Assembly (NCBI RefSeq): GCF_005877055.1
Contig: NZ_CP039424.1
Span: 1,612,001 to 1,676,000, forward strand
Direction: 5' to 3'
From: Citricoccus sp. SGAir0253
GTDB taxonomy: Bacteria; Actinomycetota; Actinomycetes; Actinomycetales; Micrococcaceae
Length of the DNA: 64,000 nt
The notes under the pieces are model-generated. The model ran no database searches. It saw only the letters and a program-made list of their open reading frames with translations, and had not been told where the DNA came from. Positions 1-8,663 of the stretch are shown piece after piece (positions within the stretch are counted from its first letter, which is position 1; each line of letters opens with the position of its first letter). A program made the translations under genes and the position numbers.

Positions 1-3000
1 GGAGGCTTCCAGACTGGTGAGCTGTTCGATGCGCATCTGCATGGTGGCTAGCTGCTCGATGCGGGGGTCGCCGGAGAGTTCGGCGGCGGCCTTGGAGGCA
101 CTGAACTCCAGGTCCGCCACCGCGTCCTCGACCTCGCGGCCTTGCAGGTCGCCGCGTTTCATCTGGCCGATGAACCTGGCCTTGCGGGCGATCATGTCCC
201 AGCTGGCCACGTCGAAGGTCTTCTCGGTGGCATAGGAGTAGATCTCCACTTGCTGGTTCTGGTTGCCCTGGCGGATGATCCGGCCCTCGCGCTGCTCCAA
301 ATCGGCCGGCCGCCACGGGCAGTCCACGTGATGCAATGCCACCGCCCGGCGCTGGATGTTGGTGCCGGTGCCCATCTTCGCCGTGGACCCGATGATCACG
401 CTGAGCTGTCCCTCCCGGGCTTTCGTGAACATCTCCTGACGGGCCTCGTCGGTGTCGGCGTCGTGGATGAACGCGATCCGCTCCGGCGCCATGCCCCGGG
501 CCACGAATTGGTCGCGGAGCTCGTGGTAGATGTTCCACTGGTCCTCCCGGGGCGTGGACTGGTCGCAGAACACGATCTGCAACCCGCCGCGCACCTCGGA
601 GACCTCCCCGGTGGCGGTGCGGTAGGCCCGGTCGTGGGTGCGTTCGTGGACCTCCATGACCTGTTCTGCCACGGCCACGGCCCGGCCGCCGTCCTCATCG
701 GGGTCCAGGCCGACGAGCCGGCCGTCGAGGGCGACCTTGCGCCCATCGCCCATGATCTTGAGCATGTTGTCCGCCCCCGGCTCGGGAAACCCGGAGAGCT
801 GGTCGATCCGGTCGGCGAGGTCGGTGATGTACTCGCGGACCTGCTCGGAGGGTTCCCGGCGCAGCAGAATCCGATCCCCACCGAGCACGGTGGGCAGGGT
901 GGCCTCCAGTTGGTCGCGTTGGACGGTGTCGGTGAAGGTCCGGTTCAGGCCCATCAGCTCGGGCATGTTCACGTACCGCCCGATCTTGGTGACTTGGTCG
1001 AACCCGTCCCCGGTCATCTTCGGCTTCAGGGTGGTCTGGGACTTGGTGAACTGCTGACCCCACGCCGTGACCGTGTCCACGGCGGCCGCTTCCAGCAGAT
1101 CCGGGCGCAGGTAGTGCTGCATCACCCACATCTCCGACATCGAGTTGGACACCGGGGTGCCGGTGGCGAACGTCGCCACCGCCGGCAGATAGGTGGACGT
1201 GGCGACCCCGGCCCGTTCGGCGGAGAGGGTCTTGCGCTCCCGCAGGGCGCGGAGCTTGAAGTCCAGGTCGGTGGCCCGGTTCGAGCCCTGGCAGGCCAGC
1301 TCGCCCAGGTCCGAGGTGCGGGCGAGGTTCTTGTAGTGGTGGGCCTCGTCCACGAACAGGTAGTCGATGCCGGTCTCCTCGAAGGTGATGCCCGGGTCGG
1401 TGATCCTCGTGGCCTTCTCGTAGGCCGCCTGCACCCGCTTCTTGGCGGCCTCGACCCGCTTGACCGACATGCCCGCCTCGGAGTCCCGGATCAGTTCGTC
1501 GAGTTCGGTGAGTTGTTCGGCGAGCCATTCGGCGCGTTTGGCCGGGTCGATCTCGACGCGTTCGAACACGGTCTGGGGCATGATGATCGCGTCCCAGTCC
1601 CCGGCGGCGGCCATCGCCATCCAGTCTCGGCGCTGGGCCGGGTTCAGCCCGGTCGGCACGGCCAGGACGTTGGCGTCCGGGTACCACTCCACGAACTCGC
1701 GGTTGATCTGCTCCACCAGGTGATTCGGGACCACCATCGCCGGGCGGTGGGCGATGCCGGTGCGGCGCAGCTCCATGGCGGCCATGACCATGGTGCCGGT
1801 CTTGCCGGCCCCGACCACGTGGTCCAGCAGCACGGCCGGTTCGTTCACCGCCCGGGCCACGGCCGAGCGCTGGTAGGAATACGGAATCCGGTCGGCTTCC
1901 AGCCCGGGCAGTTCCAGCCGTTGGCCCATCTGGTCGTAGTCCGGGGCGACCATCGAGTTGAACGCCTCGTTGTACAGGGCTTGCAACCGGGCCGCGCGGG
2001 CCGGGTCTTCGGTGACCCAGGCGTTGAACCGCTCGCGCAGGGCCTCGACCTTCTCCCGGGCCGCGGTGGTCGCGGCCTCGTCCTTGCGGTAGGTGCCGTC
2101 GGCGTCCTTCTCCCGGACCACCACGGACTTATAGTTCATGGTCGCGGCCAGCAGGGCCGCGGGGGTGCGCTTGTTCGTGCCCCACTGGTATCGCACCGAG
2201 GGGGAGAATCCGCCCTTGGGGGAGGCGATTTCCCAGGCCTCGACGGCCGGGTTGAACTTGACCTCGGTGGCGACCTCGAAGGTGTCGCGGACGAAGTCCT
2301 CGTAAATGTCCTGCGGAACCCAGTGCACGCCGGGGTTGACCACCACATCGCGGATGTCCACGTCCTCGGGCAGCACCGCCTCCAGGGCGGCCACATTCAC
2401 CGCGTAGTCTCCACCGTTCTGAACCGCCTGGCGCGCTGCGGCCAGCTTGGTGCGGACGTTGCCGGAGAGGTAGGCGACTTTCGGGGTCAGCACCCCGGAT
2501 TCGGGGTCGGTGAACACGTGCCCGGCCATCATCGTCTCGGCCTCGTCGGCGTCCACCCCGAGCAGCCCGGCGACCCGGTCCACGTCCACAGTGCGTGTCT
2601 CGTCCAGGCTGATCGCGATGGCGTCTTCCACCGTCTCGGCCTTCTCGGGGCGGGGCCGGTACTCGATGACGTCCCGGGTCAACAGCGCCGCTGGCTCGGC
2701 GGTCTGCTCCTGCTCATCGAACACCTCACAGGCGCGCAGCAGGCCCAGCTTGGGGTCCCCGGCCAGGAACTCCAGGTGGGGCTGGCGGCGGTGACTGAAC
2801 TCGGGTTCGGCGGCCTCGGCGGCCCACTGGGTGGCCAGCTCGTCCGGGACGGGGACCTCGGAGCGGTCCATCTCCCCGTCCTCGGGCAGGGTCGCCCGCC
2901 ACTGCGCCTCCAACTCGCGTACCTTCTGCGCCTGCTCCTGAGCTCTCGGGGTCTTCCAGATGTCCTCGGAGCGGTTGATCGGCCCATAGGCGTTCACGTA

Positions 3001-5010
3001 GTCCTGCCAGCCGGTGCGCAACTTCTCCCGCGCGGCCTCGGCGACGTCCTGGCCCCGTCCCTCGGACTGAGCACGCATGACCTGCACCGCCTGGTCGCGC
3101 AGCACCAGCAGGGCCCGGGCCTCCACGGCCCGGGCGCGGGGGACCTTGACCGGCTCCCACTGAAGCTGCGCCCCGTACCGGGTGAAGCCCTGGCTGGCTG
3201 GGTCGAAGCGGACATGGCCGACGGCGGCCTCGGCCACCGGCGGGAAGTGCAGCCCCGGACGGTGCTCAACGGGCAGTGGGTCGGGGGAGTAGCCCAGCCC
3301 CTGATCTTTGGCGGCATCGACCACCGCGCCGAGACGTTCCTCAAGCAGCGCGGTGAGGTCCTCGGTGGGTGGGTCGACGCGGTAGGACATCCCACCCCAG
3401 GGGTCGCTGGCCGCACGGAGGGTGCCGAGCACGTTCTCCGGATGATCCCGGAAGTACCGCGACGCGGGCACCTGGTGGGTCTCCCCGTCCCGGTCGGGAG
3501 CTTCGATCAGGCTCGGTTCGACCCAGGCGGCGACGGCGTCCTGGTCGATCTTCGCCCCGGGGTCGCGGCGCCGGAAAACAAGCACGTCGGTCTTCACATC
3601 CGTGCCCGCGCTGTCCTGCATCGCCCCGTTCGGCAGCCGCACCGCGCCGACCAGGTCGGCGTACCGGGCGAACTCCCGGCGGGCCGAGGCCCGCTGGGCG
3701 TCCATCGTCCAGGTGGAGGTCATCACCGCCACGTACCCGCCCGGGGCCGTCAGCCGCAGGGACTTGGCAATGAAGTAATTGTGGATCGACAGGTTCTGCC
3801 CGTTGTACCGGGCATCGGCCACCGGGAACGAGCCGAAGGGGACGTTGCCGACCACCGCGTGGAAGCTGTCCTCGCCCAGGCGGACCTGTTCGAACCCGGC
3901 CGCGTGGACCTCGTGGGAGGGGTGCAGGTGGGCGGCGATGCGCGCGGTCGTGGCATCGAGCTCCACCCCGACCATCTGTGTCCCCGTGGGGGCCTGGCCG
4001 ATGAACTCCCCGGACCCGCACCCCGGCTCCAACACCCGGCCCCCGTCGAACCCCGCCCGGGACAGCGCACCCCAGATCGCGGCGGTGTGGGCGGGGTCGG
4101 TGTAGTGGGCGTTCAGGGTGGTGGCCTTGGCCTGCTCCCACCCTTCCGGACCCAGCAGGTTCCGGACCAGGGCTCGGTCCTCGGGGGAGAAGGTGTCGGC
4201 GGTGTCGTCGAAGACCTCCGGCAGGGCCCCCCAGCTGGACCAGCGGGAGAGCGCGTCCTGGTCCAGAGGCGTGGCGTAGCGTCCGGCGTCCTCGAGTTCG
4301 GCCAGGGTTTGCAGGGCTGCCACATTGGCCAGGAACCGGCGGGTGGCCGTGGCCGGACGTTGGGTGCCCCCGGTCCAGTCGACCGGGGACCCTGTCAGCT
4401 GTTCTGAATCCGCTTCCGGTCCGCTGCGGTCACCAGCGGCGGCAGGGTCGTGGCCCCCGGCACCGGGTCCATCCCCTGCGCCCGCATCCAGTCGAACACC
4501 TGACTCGCCAGCACCGTCAACTGGTCGAACACCCGCAGCTGCGCCCGCTTCGGCAGCTTCAACAGGGCCTCGGCCTCCACCGGCTCCACCCGATCCGGAG
4601 CCAGCTGCATCGCCCTGGACTGCACCATCGCGATCAGATACTCCTCGAACTCCTCCGTTGCCTCCTGGTACTGGTCCAGCCCCAGCATCAGGTCGATCAC
4701 CGTCACTTCCCCGTCCAGATGCGCCGCTTCGTAGGTCTGCACCAGCGAGTCCCCGTACGGGGTCGGGGCGTGCGGGTGCTGCCACACCGTCGGGTCCTTC
4801 TCCCACCGGTCCTGCTCCCAGCCCAACAGGTCGCTGGTCGTGTCCTGCCGCGGGTCCTCGATCGGATCGGGCATCGTCCCGTCCTGCATCCTGTCCTCCG
4901 ATCTCGTCCCGTTCTGCACTGTCCCGTTCTGCATTCTGGGTTCCTTCCATATCGGCCAGCAGGTCGAACACGGAGATCTGACCGGCCACCTGATTGCTTC
5001 GCTTCGCCAC
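1..5010 (-). CDS. DarB-like N6-adenine methyltransferase / SNF2-type helicase fusion (C-terminus off window)
   Basis: A giant mobile-element protein, at least 1,670 codons from the GTG chosen here. It carries an adenine-methyltransferase motif I (EPGCGSGEF, about residue 325) and a motif IV variant GNVPFG (about 388), then a superfamily 2 helicase: Walker A GAGKT (about 1065), VDEAHHYKN (about 1220) and QREGRIIRQGN (about 1570). This layout matches phage P1 DarB-type antirestriction proteins and the giant helicase-methylases of conjugative elements; protecting incoming DNA is an inference. Start: GTG 5010 has an AGGAG 7 nt upstream and gives MAKRSNQVAGQISVFDLL. The next in-frame starts are GTG 4785 and GTG 4323, neither with an RBS, and the segment resembling family homologues begins upstream of 4323. 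The frame from 5010 to about 4400 is Gly/Ala/Asp-rich and overlaps another credible gene, so the true N-terminus is unsettled. Confidence 0.85.
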   Translation of the reverse strand, partial: MAKRSNQVAGQISVFDLLADMEGTQNAERDSAERDEIGGQDAGRDDARSDRGPAAGHDQRPVGLGAGPVGEGPDGVAAPARPDPVRGLAGADLRSGASGRGSDGDRPDAGAGPVPGGNGGVRGVSDRDGAVQGDAAGSGSGGAGGGRGPVEAAEAGAAAGVRPVDGAGESGVRLDAGAGDGPGAGGHDPAAAGDRSGPEADSEQLTGSPVDWTGGTQRPATATRRFLANVAALQTLAELEDAGRYATPLDQDALSRWSSWGALPEVFDDTADTFSPEDRALVRNLLGPEGWEQAKATTLNAHYTDPAHTAAIWGALSRAGFDGGRVLEPGCGSGEFIGQAPTGTQMVGVELDATTARIAAHLHPSHEVHAAGFEQVRLGEDSFHAVVGNVPFGSFPVADARYNGQNLSIHNYFIAKSLRLTAPGGYVAVMTSTWTMDAQRASARREFARYADLVGAVRLPNGAMQDSAGTDVKTDVLVFRRRDPGAKIDQDAVAAWVEPSLIEAPDRDGETHQVPASRYFRDHPENVLGTLRAASDPWGGMSYRVDPPTEDLTALLEERLGAVVDAAKDQGLGYSPDPLPVEHRPGLHFPPVAEAAVGHVRFDPASQGFTRYGAQLQWEPVKVPRARAVEARALLVLRDQAVQVMRAQSEGRGQDVAEAAREKLRTGWQDYVNAYGPINRSEDIWKTPRAQEQAQKVRELEAQWRATLPEDGEMDRSEVPVPDELATQWAAEAAEPEFSHRRQPHLEFLAGDPKLGLLRACEVFDEQEQTAEPAALLTRDVIEYRPRPEKAETVEDAIAISLDETRTVDVDRVAGLLGVDADEAETMMAGHVFTDPESGVLTPKVAYLSGNVRTKLAAARQAVQNGGDYAVNVAALEAVLPEDVDIRDVVVNPGVHWVPQDIYEDFVRDTFEVATEVKFNPAVEAWEIASPKGGFSPSVRYQWGTNKRTPAALLAATMNYKSVVVREKDADGTYRKDEAATTAAREKVEALRERFNAWVTEDPARAARLQALYNEAFNSMVAPDYDQMGQRLELPGLEADRIPYSYQRSAVARAVNEPAVLLDHVVGAGKTGTMVMAAMELRRTGIAHRPAMVVPNHLVEQINREFVEWYPDANVLAVPTGLNPAQRRDWMAMAAAGDWDAIIMPQTVFERVEIDPAKRAEWLAEQLTELDELIRDSEAGMSVKRVEAAKKRVQAAYEKATRITDPGITFEETGIDYLFVDEAHHYKNLARTSDLGELACQGSNRATDLDFKLRALRERKTLSAERAGVATSTYLPAVATFATGTPVSNSMSEMWVMQHYLRPDLLEAAAVDTVTAWGQQFTKSQTTLKPKMTGDGFDQVTKIGRYVNMPELMGLNRTFTDTVQRDQLEATLPTVLGGDRILLRREPSEQVREYITDLADRIDQLSGFPEPGADNMLKIMGDGRKVALDGRLVGLDPDEDGGRAVAVAEQVMEVHERTHDRAYRTATGEVSEVRGGLQIVFCDQSTPREDQWNIYHELRDQFVARGMAPERIAFIHDADTDEARQEMFTKAREGQLSVIIGSTAKMGTGTNIQRRAVALHHVDCPWRPADLEQREGRIIRQGNQNQQVEIYSYATEKTFDVASWDMIARKARFIGQMKRGDLQGREVEDAVADLEFSASKAAAELSGDPRIEQLATMQMRIEQLTSLEAS
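4395..4934 (-). CDS. Uncharacterised 179-aa element protein nested in the N-terminal extension of the helicase frame
   Basis: The reading frame has the codon pattern expected of a real gene here: third positions are nearly all G/C from about 4880 to 4395, while the overlapping helicase frame encodes low-complexity Gly/Ala. ATG 4934 is preceded by GGAAGGA at 7 nt; an internal ATG at 4889 also has a strong GGAGGA. The N-terminus contains repeated MQNGT/VQNGT/MQDGT units made by direct repeats. The rest is acidic and helical (VTVIDLMLGLDQYQEATEEF, then a Lys/Arg patch around KLPKRAQLRVF). I recognise no domain. It ends about where the family-conserved part of the helicase begins. It could be an accessory subunit, or what is left of a different arrangement after a frameshift. 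Confidence 0.6.
   Translation of the reverse strand: MQNGTVQNGTRSEDRMQDGTMPDPIEDPRQDTTSDLLGWEQDRWEKDPTVWQHPHAPTPYGDSLVQTYEAAHLDGEVTVIDLMLGLDQYQEATEEFEEYLIAMVQSRAMQLAPDRVEPVEAEALLKLPKRAQLRVFDQLTVLASQVFDWMRAQGMDPVPGATTLPPLVTAADRKRIQNS
4876..4933. repeat. Three copies of a 13-bp direct repeat
   Basis: GTCCCGTTCTGCA occurs at 4906-4918 and 4921-4933, with a one-base variant (GTCCCGTCCTGCA) at 4876-4888. The spacings of 15 and 30 bp are multiples of three, so the repeats are in phase and encode the MQNGT-type units of the nested protein. They could be protein repeats only, or an iteron-like binding site. Confidence 0.75.
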
Positions 5011-5039
5011 GCTAGGGCTCCTGTCTGACATAACTGCAC

Positions 5040-5072
5040 GACGGCCGGGAGGCGGTCAAGCCCCCGGCCGTC
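5040..5072 (-). promoter_or_regulatory. Intercistronic hairpin between ssb and the helicase gene
   Basis: Perfect 10-bp inverted repeat, GACGGCCGGG (5040-5049) and CCCGGCCGTC (5063-5072), with a 13-nt loop. It lies between the ssb stop and the GTG 5010 start. No T-run follows on the minus strand, so it may act as an mRNA stabiliser or partial terminator rather than a classical terminator. Confidence 0.5.
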
Positions 5073-5097
5073 GAGCGACGGTGAGTGAACGGTGCGG

Positions 5098-5634
5098 TTA
5101 CCGGACGAGCCCGGCGCTCTGGTCCTGGTGCGGGACCAACGGCGGTTGCCCGGCCGACCACTCCGCGAACGCCTCCGGTGTCAGCTCCTCCGGGCGCAGG
5201 CCCTGGTCCACCGACTGGTCCCTGGACTGTTCGGGGGAGGAGGCCACAGAGGCCCCGTCCCGATGGGATTCCCGGGGCAGGACCGCGACCGGGTTGAACT
5301 GCATCGACGCGGCCACGTCCTCGGCCCAAATCCGGTGATTCAGTCCCGGCTTGCCGGTGCTCGTGGCATACGCCCCGACCCGGTAGTCCCCGGTCACCGT
5401 GACCCGGTCGCCCTTGCGCAGCGAGGCCGCCACGTTCTCGCGCAGCTGGGGCCGGTCCATCGCCACGTCGTAGAACTTCGCCTCGGTGTCCTCCCACGCC
5501 TGGGTGTCCTCGTTGAACCGGCGGCGATTCTCCGCCACCGTCATCACCACCAGCTCCTGCCCGGCCTTGGTCCGTACCGGCCGGGGATCACCCGTCAGGT
5601 TGCCCTGCACCGTCTTCTTGCCCACGCTCTCCAT
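5098..5634 (-). CDS. ssb: Single-stranded DNA-binding protein of the element
   Basis: 178 aa. Residues about 1-115 form an SSB-type OB fold: VQGNLTGDPRPVRTKAGQELVVMTVAENRR-like strands, a FYDVAMDR motif, and a LRKGDRVTVTGDYRVGAY segment typical of SSB strand 4-5. The C-terminal tail is acidic/Gln-rich but ends AGLVR instead of the acidic DDDIPF-type tip of chromosomal SSBs, which is common in plasmid SSBs. The likely role is coating single-stranded DNA arriving in or leaving through conjugation. The neighbouring helicase-methylase fits a DNA-processing module. ATG 5634 is preceded by GGAAAG. Confidence 0.85.
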   Translation of the reverse strand: MESVGKKTVQGNLTGDPRPVRTKAGQELVVMTVAENRRRFNEDTQAWEDTEAKFYDVAMDRPQLRENVAASLRKGDRVTVTGDYRVGAYATSTGKPGLNHRIWAEDVAASMQFNPVAVLPRESHRDGASVASSPEQSRDQSVDQGLRPEELTPEAFAEWSAGQPPLVPHQDQSAGLVR

Positions 5635-5807
5635 GACCCGCTCGCTTTCCTGGTGTTGGTGCCGTTGGTCGTCGTCTGTGCCTCAGCGGCCGCCGGTCCG
5701 GTGCCGACGTCCTGCCCCCAGTTCGCCCCGACCCTGATCCACCGGCCCTGACACACATCGCCGGGGTGATCCAATCGGTCCGTGCCTGCCGGTGTCCGGG
5801 TGGGCGC

Positions 5808-6665
5808 TCAGGGCTGGGGCCGGTCCTGGGTGTCCTCGTCCCCGGCGTCCATCGGGGCCCAGGTGGTCCCGTCGGCCGATTCCTCCCACACCACGGTCAG
5901 GTTCTCGGGGCCGCCGGCGATGTTCACCGTGACCCCGGCCTGGCCGGGGGTGGTGGAGGTGTATGCCAGGGCCACGGACCCGAGCCCGGCCACGGACCGG
6001 GCCTGCAGGCCCAGCGGGTCCGAGGCCCCGTGCTCGGTGCCGTCGGCGTCGACGGCGCGGGCGCGCACGTACTTCACGCCGGTGGTGGGGCGGTCGATGA
6101 CCTTCTCGGTGCGGATGGTCGAGGCCACGGTGATCCAGTCGTCCTCGTCGTAGTCCAGCTCGTAGGCCCCCACGGCGCCGGAGTAGGCGACCGGCTCCTT
6201 GTGCTTACCCGCCTGCACGCACCCGGCCTCGTGGGTCATCTCCTTCAGCCGGGACCGCAGCTGGGCCACATTCGGGTGCCACATCATCATCGGCGCCAGC
6301 CCGGGGGCCTGTTCCTCCCAGACCTTGTACTCCATGCACATCGCCGCATACAGCTCCGCGGTCAGGTCCGGGTGCCGGTACCAGCAGGCGGGCACATCCG
6401 AGGTGGTCAGCCGGTACTCCCGGATGAACCAGTCCACCCACCGGCGCAACCCGTTCCACGCATCCCACTGCTGGCCGGGCTCGATCTGGCGCCACCGGGT
6501 GCCCAGCCACTCCGGGGGGCCCTCGGCGGCCAGGGCGGCCTCCACCTCGGGGTCCAGGTACGTCAACGGGGACCCCGGTGCCCCACCGTCCGCCGGCCCG
6601 GGGCTGGGGGCCTGGTTCAGCCAGGTGTCATCGTCCTCGTCGTCCACCCACGGATTGCCTGCCAT
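5808..6665 (-). CDS. DUF4913-like element protein
   Basis: 285 aa from ATG 6665, chosen because AGGAGG lies 9 nt upstream; an in-frame ATG 27 nt earlier lacks one. The acidic N-terminus is followed by a Trp-rich region (residues about 55-130: LGTRWRQIEPGQQWDAW, RRWVDWFIREYRLT, ACWYRHPDL, CMEYKVWEEQ, MMMWHPNVAQL) resembling DUF4913, a family common on actinobacterial plasmids and of unknown function. The C-terminal half is beta-rich (YVRARAVDADGTEHGASDP, VTVNIAGGPENLTVVWEES) and looks like a separate Ig/fibronectin-like domain. The DUF assignment is from remembered motif layout and is moderate. Confidence 0.55.
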   Translation of the reverse strand: MAGNPWVDDEDDDTWLNQAPSPGPADGGAPGSPLTYLDPEVEAALAAEGPPEWLGTRWRQIEPGQQWDAWNGLRRWVDWFIREYRLTTSDVPACWYRHPDLTAELYAAMCMEYKVWEEQAPGLAPMMMWHPNVAQLRSRLKEMTHEAGCVQAGKHKEPVAYSGAVGAYELDYDEDDWITVASTIRTEKVIDRPTTGVKYVRARAVDADGTEHGASDPLGLQARSVAGLGSVALAYTSTTPGQAGVTVNIAGGPENLTVVWEESADGTTWAPMDAGDEDTQDRPQP

Positions 6666-6797
6666 CGGCCTGGACCTCCTGCTCATGAACACTGTCGGCT
6701 CCGGCAGGCCGGTCGGCCTGCTCGCAGACAGTTCGGGGCGGGGGGCAGCGGTGTATGTCGCGGCGGTGTGGATCAGCAGGTCCGCGACGGGTGTGGC

Positions 6798-7820
6798 CTA
6801 GCCCCAGGAGGCGCCGGGTGCGGTGTACTGGCCGGTGCGGGCGCCGTCGGGGTGCAGGTGCCAGCCCATGCGCTTGGCGATCGAGGCGATGATGACGCTC
6901 TCGCGGATCTCCAGGGTGGGCAGCTGGCGGGAGGCGGCTTGCTCCACGGTCATGATGTCCGCGGCCGAGCGCAGCCACATCATGAACGTGAAGTTCGTCC
7001 GCCCCGTGGTGGAGGCGCACAGCCGCAGCGCCCCGAGCGGGGCCAGGGCGGCCGCGGCGGCGTCGTGGTCGGCGGCGGGCAGTCGCGCGAACCACTGGCA
7101 GATCACCGGGTAGCCGGCCGCGTGGTGGGACACGTCGCAGCGGAAGGCCAGCATGCGGCTGTCGAGGACCTTCTGGAGCCGGCGGCGGGCGGTGGCCGGG
7201 TGCAGCCCGGTCTCCTCGGCGATCTGGGCGGCGGTCACCCGGGCGTTCTGGCCCAGGGCGCGCACGATCGGCCCGAACGAGGGCGGCGGGGCCACGTAGC
7301 GGGCGGTCTCCTGCCGGGGACCGGCCGCGGCGCGCAGGGCGGTGCGTTGGTCGGGGGAGAGGGCGTCGAGGTGCCAGTCCCTGCCGGTGCGGTGCAGCCG
7401 CGTGCAGAACGCGGACTCGTACCGGGTGAGCCCGGGAACCCGGTCCAGCTGCGGGTACACCGAACCGGTGAGCTCGGTGGGGTCCGGGGCGATGACGGTG
7501 AGCATCAGGTCCCGCTCCCGGTGGCACTCCTCGATGGTGAACACGTCCGGGATGGCCATGATCGCCTCGGCCACCTCGCGCCGGAGGCCCGGGGCGCACT
7601 GGACGTCGTGGAAGGACAGGGCCATCTGGTCCGGCTGGCCCACGGGGTGGGCGGTGATCCACGCCAGGCCGCTGTCCTCCAGGCGGCGCCAGCGCTCGGC
7701 CAGGGAGGTGGGGTGTACGCCGAGGACCTCCCCGAGGGTCGACCAGGGCAGCCGGGGCCCGATCTGCAGGGCGTGCACGAGTTGGAGGTCTTCCTCCGTC
7801 AGGGAGGCGAGGGTGGACAT
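6798..7820 (-). CDS. Lrp/AsnC-type transcriptional regulator with two HTH/RAM halves
   Basis: 340 aa, about twice the usual Lrp length. The first half has an HTH (residues about 8-55, LTEEDLQLVHALQIGPRLPWSTLGEVLGVH) and a ligand-binding-type half with FTIEECHRERDLMLTVIAPD. The second half repeats this: an HTH at about 165-205 (ARVTAAQIAEETGLHPATARRRLQKV), then a RAM-like segment (LRLCASTTGRTNFTFMMWL). Such double Lrp proteins are known in actinobacteria. Its position inside the conjugation block suggests control of element genes, but the target is unknown. Confidence 0.8.
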   Translation of the reverse strand: MSTLASLTEEDLQLVHALQIGPRLPWSTLGEVLGVHPTSLAERWRRLEDSGLAWITAHPVGQPDQMALSFHDVQCAPGLRREVAEAIMAIPDVFTIEECHRERDLMLTVIAPDPTELTGSVYPQLDRVPGLTRYESAFCTRLHRTGRDWHLDALSPDQRTALRAAAGPRQETARYVAPPPSFGPIVRALGQNARVTAAQIAEETGLHPATARRRLQKVLDSRMLAFRCDVSHHAAGYPVICQWFARLPAADHDAAAAALAPLGALRLCASTTGRTNFTFMMWLRSAADIMTVEQAASRQLPTLEIRESVIIASIAKRMGWHLHPDGARTGQYTAPGASWG

Positions 7821-7964
7821 GGTCTCTTTCCTACACGGCTTCGGGTGCCGGTCCAGGCCAAGGGAGCAACTACCTCCAGGGCCGTGCCGGTGCCCCCGTC
7901 GGGCGGCCCTGTCCCCGGCGGGCCCTTACACCGTGGACGACCCGGTGCTCCAGAGGGCCGCGGC

Positions 7965-8270
7965 CTAGGAATCGGCGGGGTCGCGGCGCTGGCGCCGGTA
8001 TTTCCGGGGGGTGCCGTCGATGAGGCTCAGCAGGCGTTGGACCATCTCGTCCACGGCGGCCTGGGAGGAGCCGGGGCCGGGGTGTTCGGCCATCCACCGG
8101 TGGACGCCTTCTTCGCAGATCGAGCACAGCCACATCCCGTCCCCGCGGGTGCGGCGGCAGGCGGCCCGGTCGAGCACGTCACTGCCGGTGGCGTGGAAGG
8201 CGAGCACGGAGACCCGCTGGCACAGCTCGCAGTTCAGCGGCTCGGCGGAGCCGGGGACGGGGGTGCTCAT
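7965..8270 (-). CDS. Small zinc-ribbon-like protein
   Basis: 101 aa from ATG 8270. The start overlaps the HNH gene's stop (ATGA), and GAGG precedes it. Cysteine pairs CELC (about residue 15) and CSIC (about 49), with further Cys/His around the middle (AACRRTRGDGMWLCSICEEGVH), suggest a small zinc-binding fold. The C-terminus is basic (KYRRQRRD). No family recognised. Overlap with the HNH gene suggests co-translation and a shared role. Confidence 0.6.
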   Translation of the reverse strand: MSTPVPGSAEPLNCELCQRVSVLAFHATGSDVLDRAACRRTRGDGMWLCSICEEGVHRWMAEHPGPGSSQAAVDEMVQRLLSLIDGTPRKYRRQRRDPADS

Positions 8271-8659
8271 GCGGGCCTCTTTCGGTGGCGGCGGATCATG
8301 CGGGCGACGATGAGCACGGTGGCCCGTCGCCGGTCCCAGCCAAGGTACTCCTTGCGGGCATCGAGGCTGGCGTGGAGTTGTTCGTGGTGGGCCCGGCACA
8401 TCGGCATCAGGTCCTCGTCGGACTCCCTCGCCTTCCACGCCCCGGTGACCGGGTCCTGGTGGACCCCGTCGTAGTGCAGGTGGTGCAGGTCCAGGGTGCC
8501 CGCCTCAGCCAGCGTCACCCCGCACACCGGGCAGGCCGGTTCGGCCCCGGCCGCCCGGGTGTCCCGGAACCAGCGCACCCGCCGGAACCCCCAGGCGGCC
8601 GAGCGCAGGTAGTCCCGGTAGTCGGCGGAGCCGGTGCGGGTCAGGGACAGCCGGGCCAC
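8267..8659 (-). CDS. HNH endonuclease-like protein
   Basis: 130 aa. A CPVCG zinc knuckle (about residues 43-47), LDLHHLHYDG (about 57-66, the first HH of an HNH fold) and DLMPMCRAHHEQLH (about 83-96, the second zinc pair and the catalytic-site His) form a complete HNH signature. It sits directly downstream of the coupling-protein gene and overlaps the following zinc-protein gene by 4 nt. A nicking or DNA-processing role in the element is possible; the substrate cannot be told. Confidence 0.85.
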   Translation of the reverse strand: MARLSLTRTGSADYRDYLRSAAWGFRRVRWFRDTRAAGAEPACPVCGVTLAEAGTLDLHHLHYDGVHQDPVTGAWKARESDEDLMPMCRAHHEQLHASLDARKEYLGWDRRRATVLIVARMIRRHRKRPA

Positions 8660-8663
8660 GGGC

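Noticed and set aside
142-4407. 1,421-codon open frame on the plus strand
   Set aside because: It is the antisense shadow of the helicase-methylase; the product is Gly/Val/His-rich with no motif, while the minus strand has clear catalytic motifs.
4876-4933. CRISPR array
   Set aside because: Only three 13-bp repeats with 2- and 17-bp gaps; no spacers of CRISPR length and no cas genes.
5766-8474. 902-codon plus-strand frame
   Set aside because: Shadow of the DUF4913, Lrp and zinc-protein genes; low-complexity composition, typical of GC-rich antisense frames.
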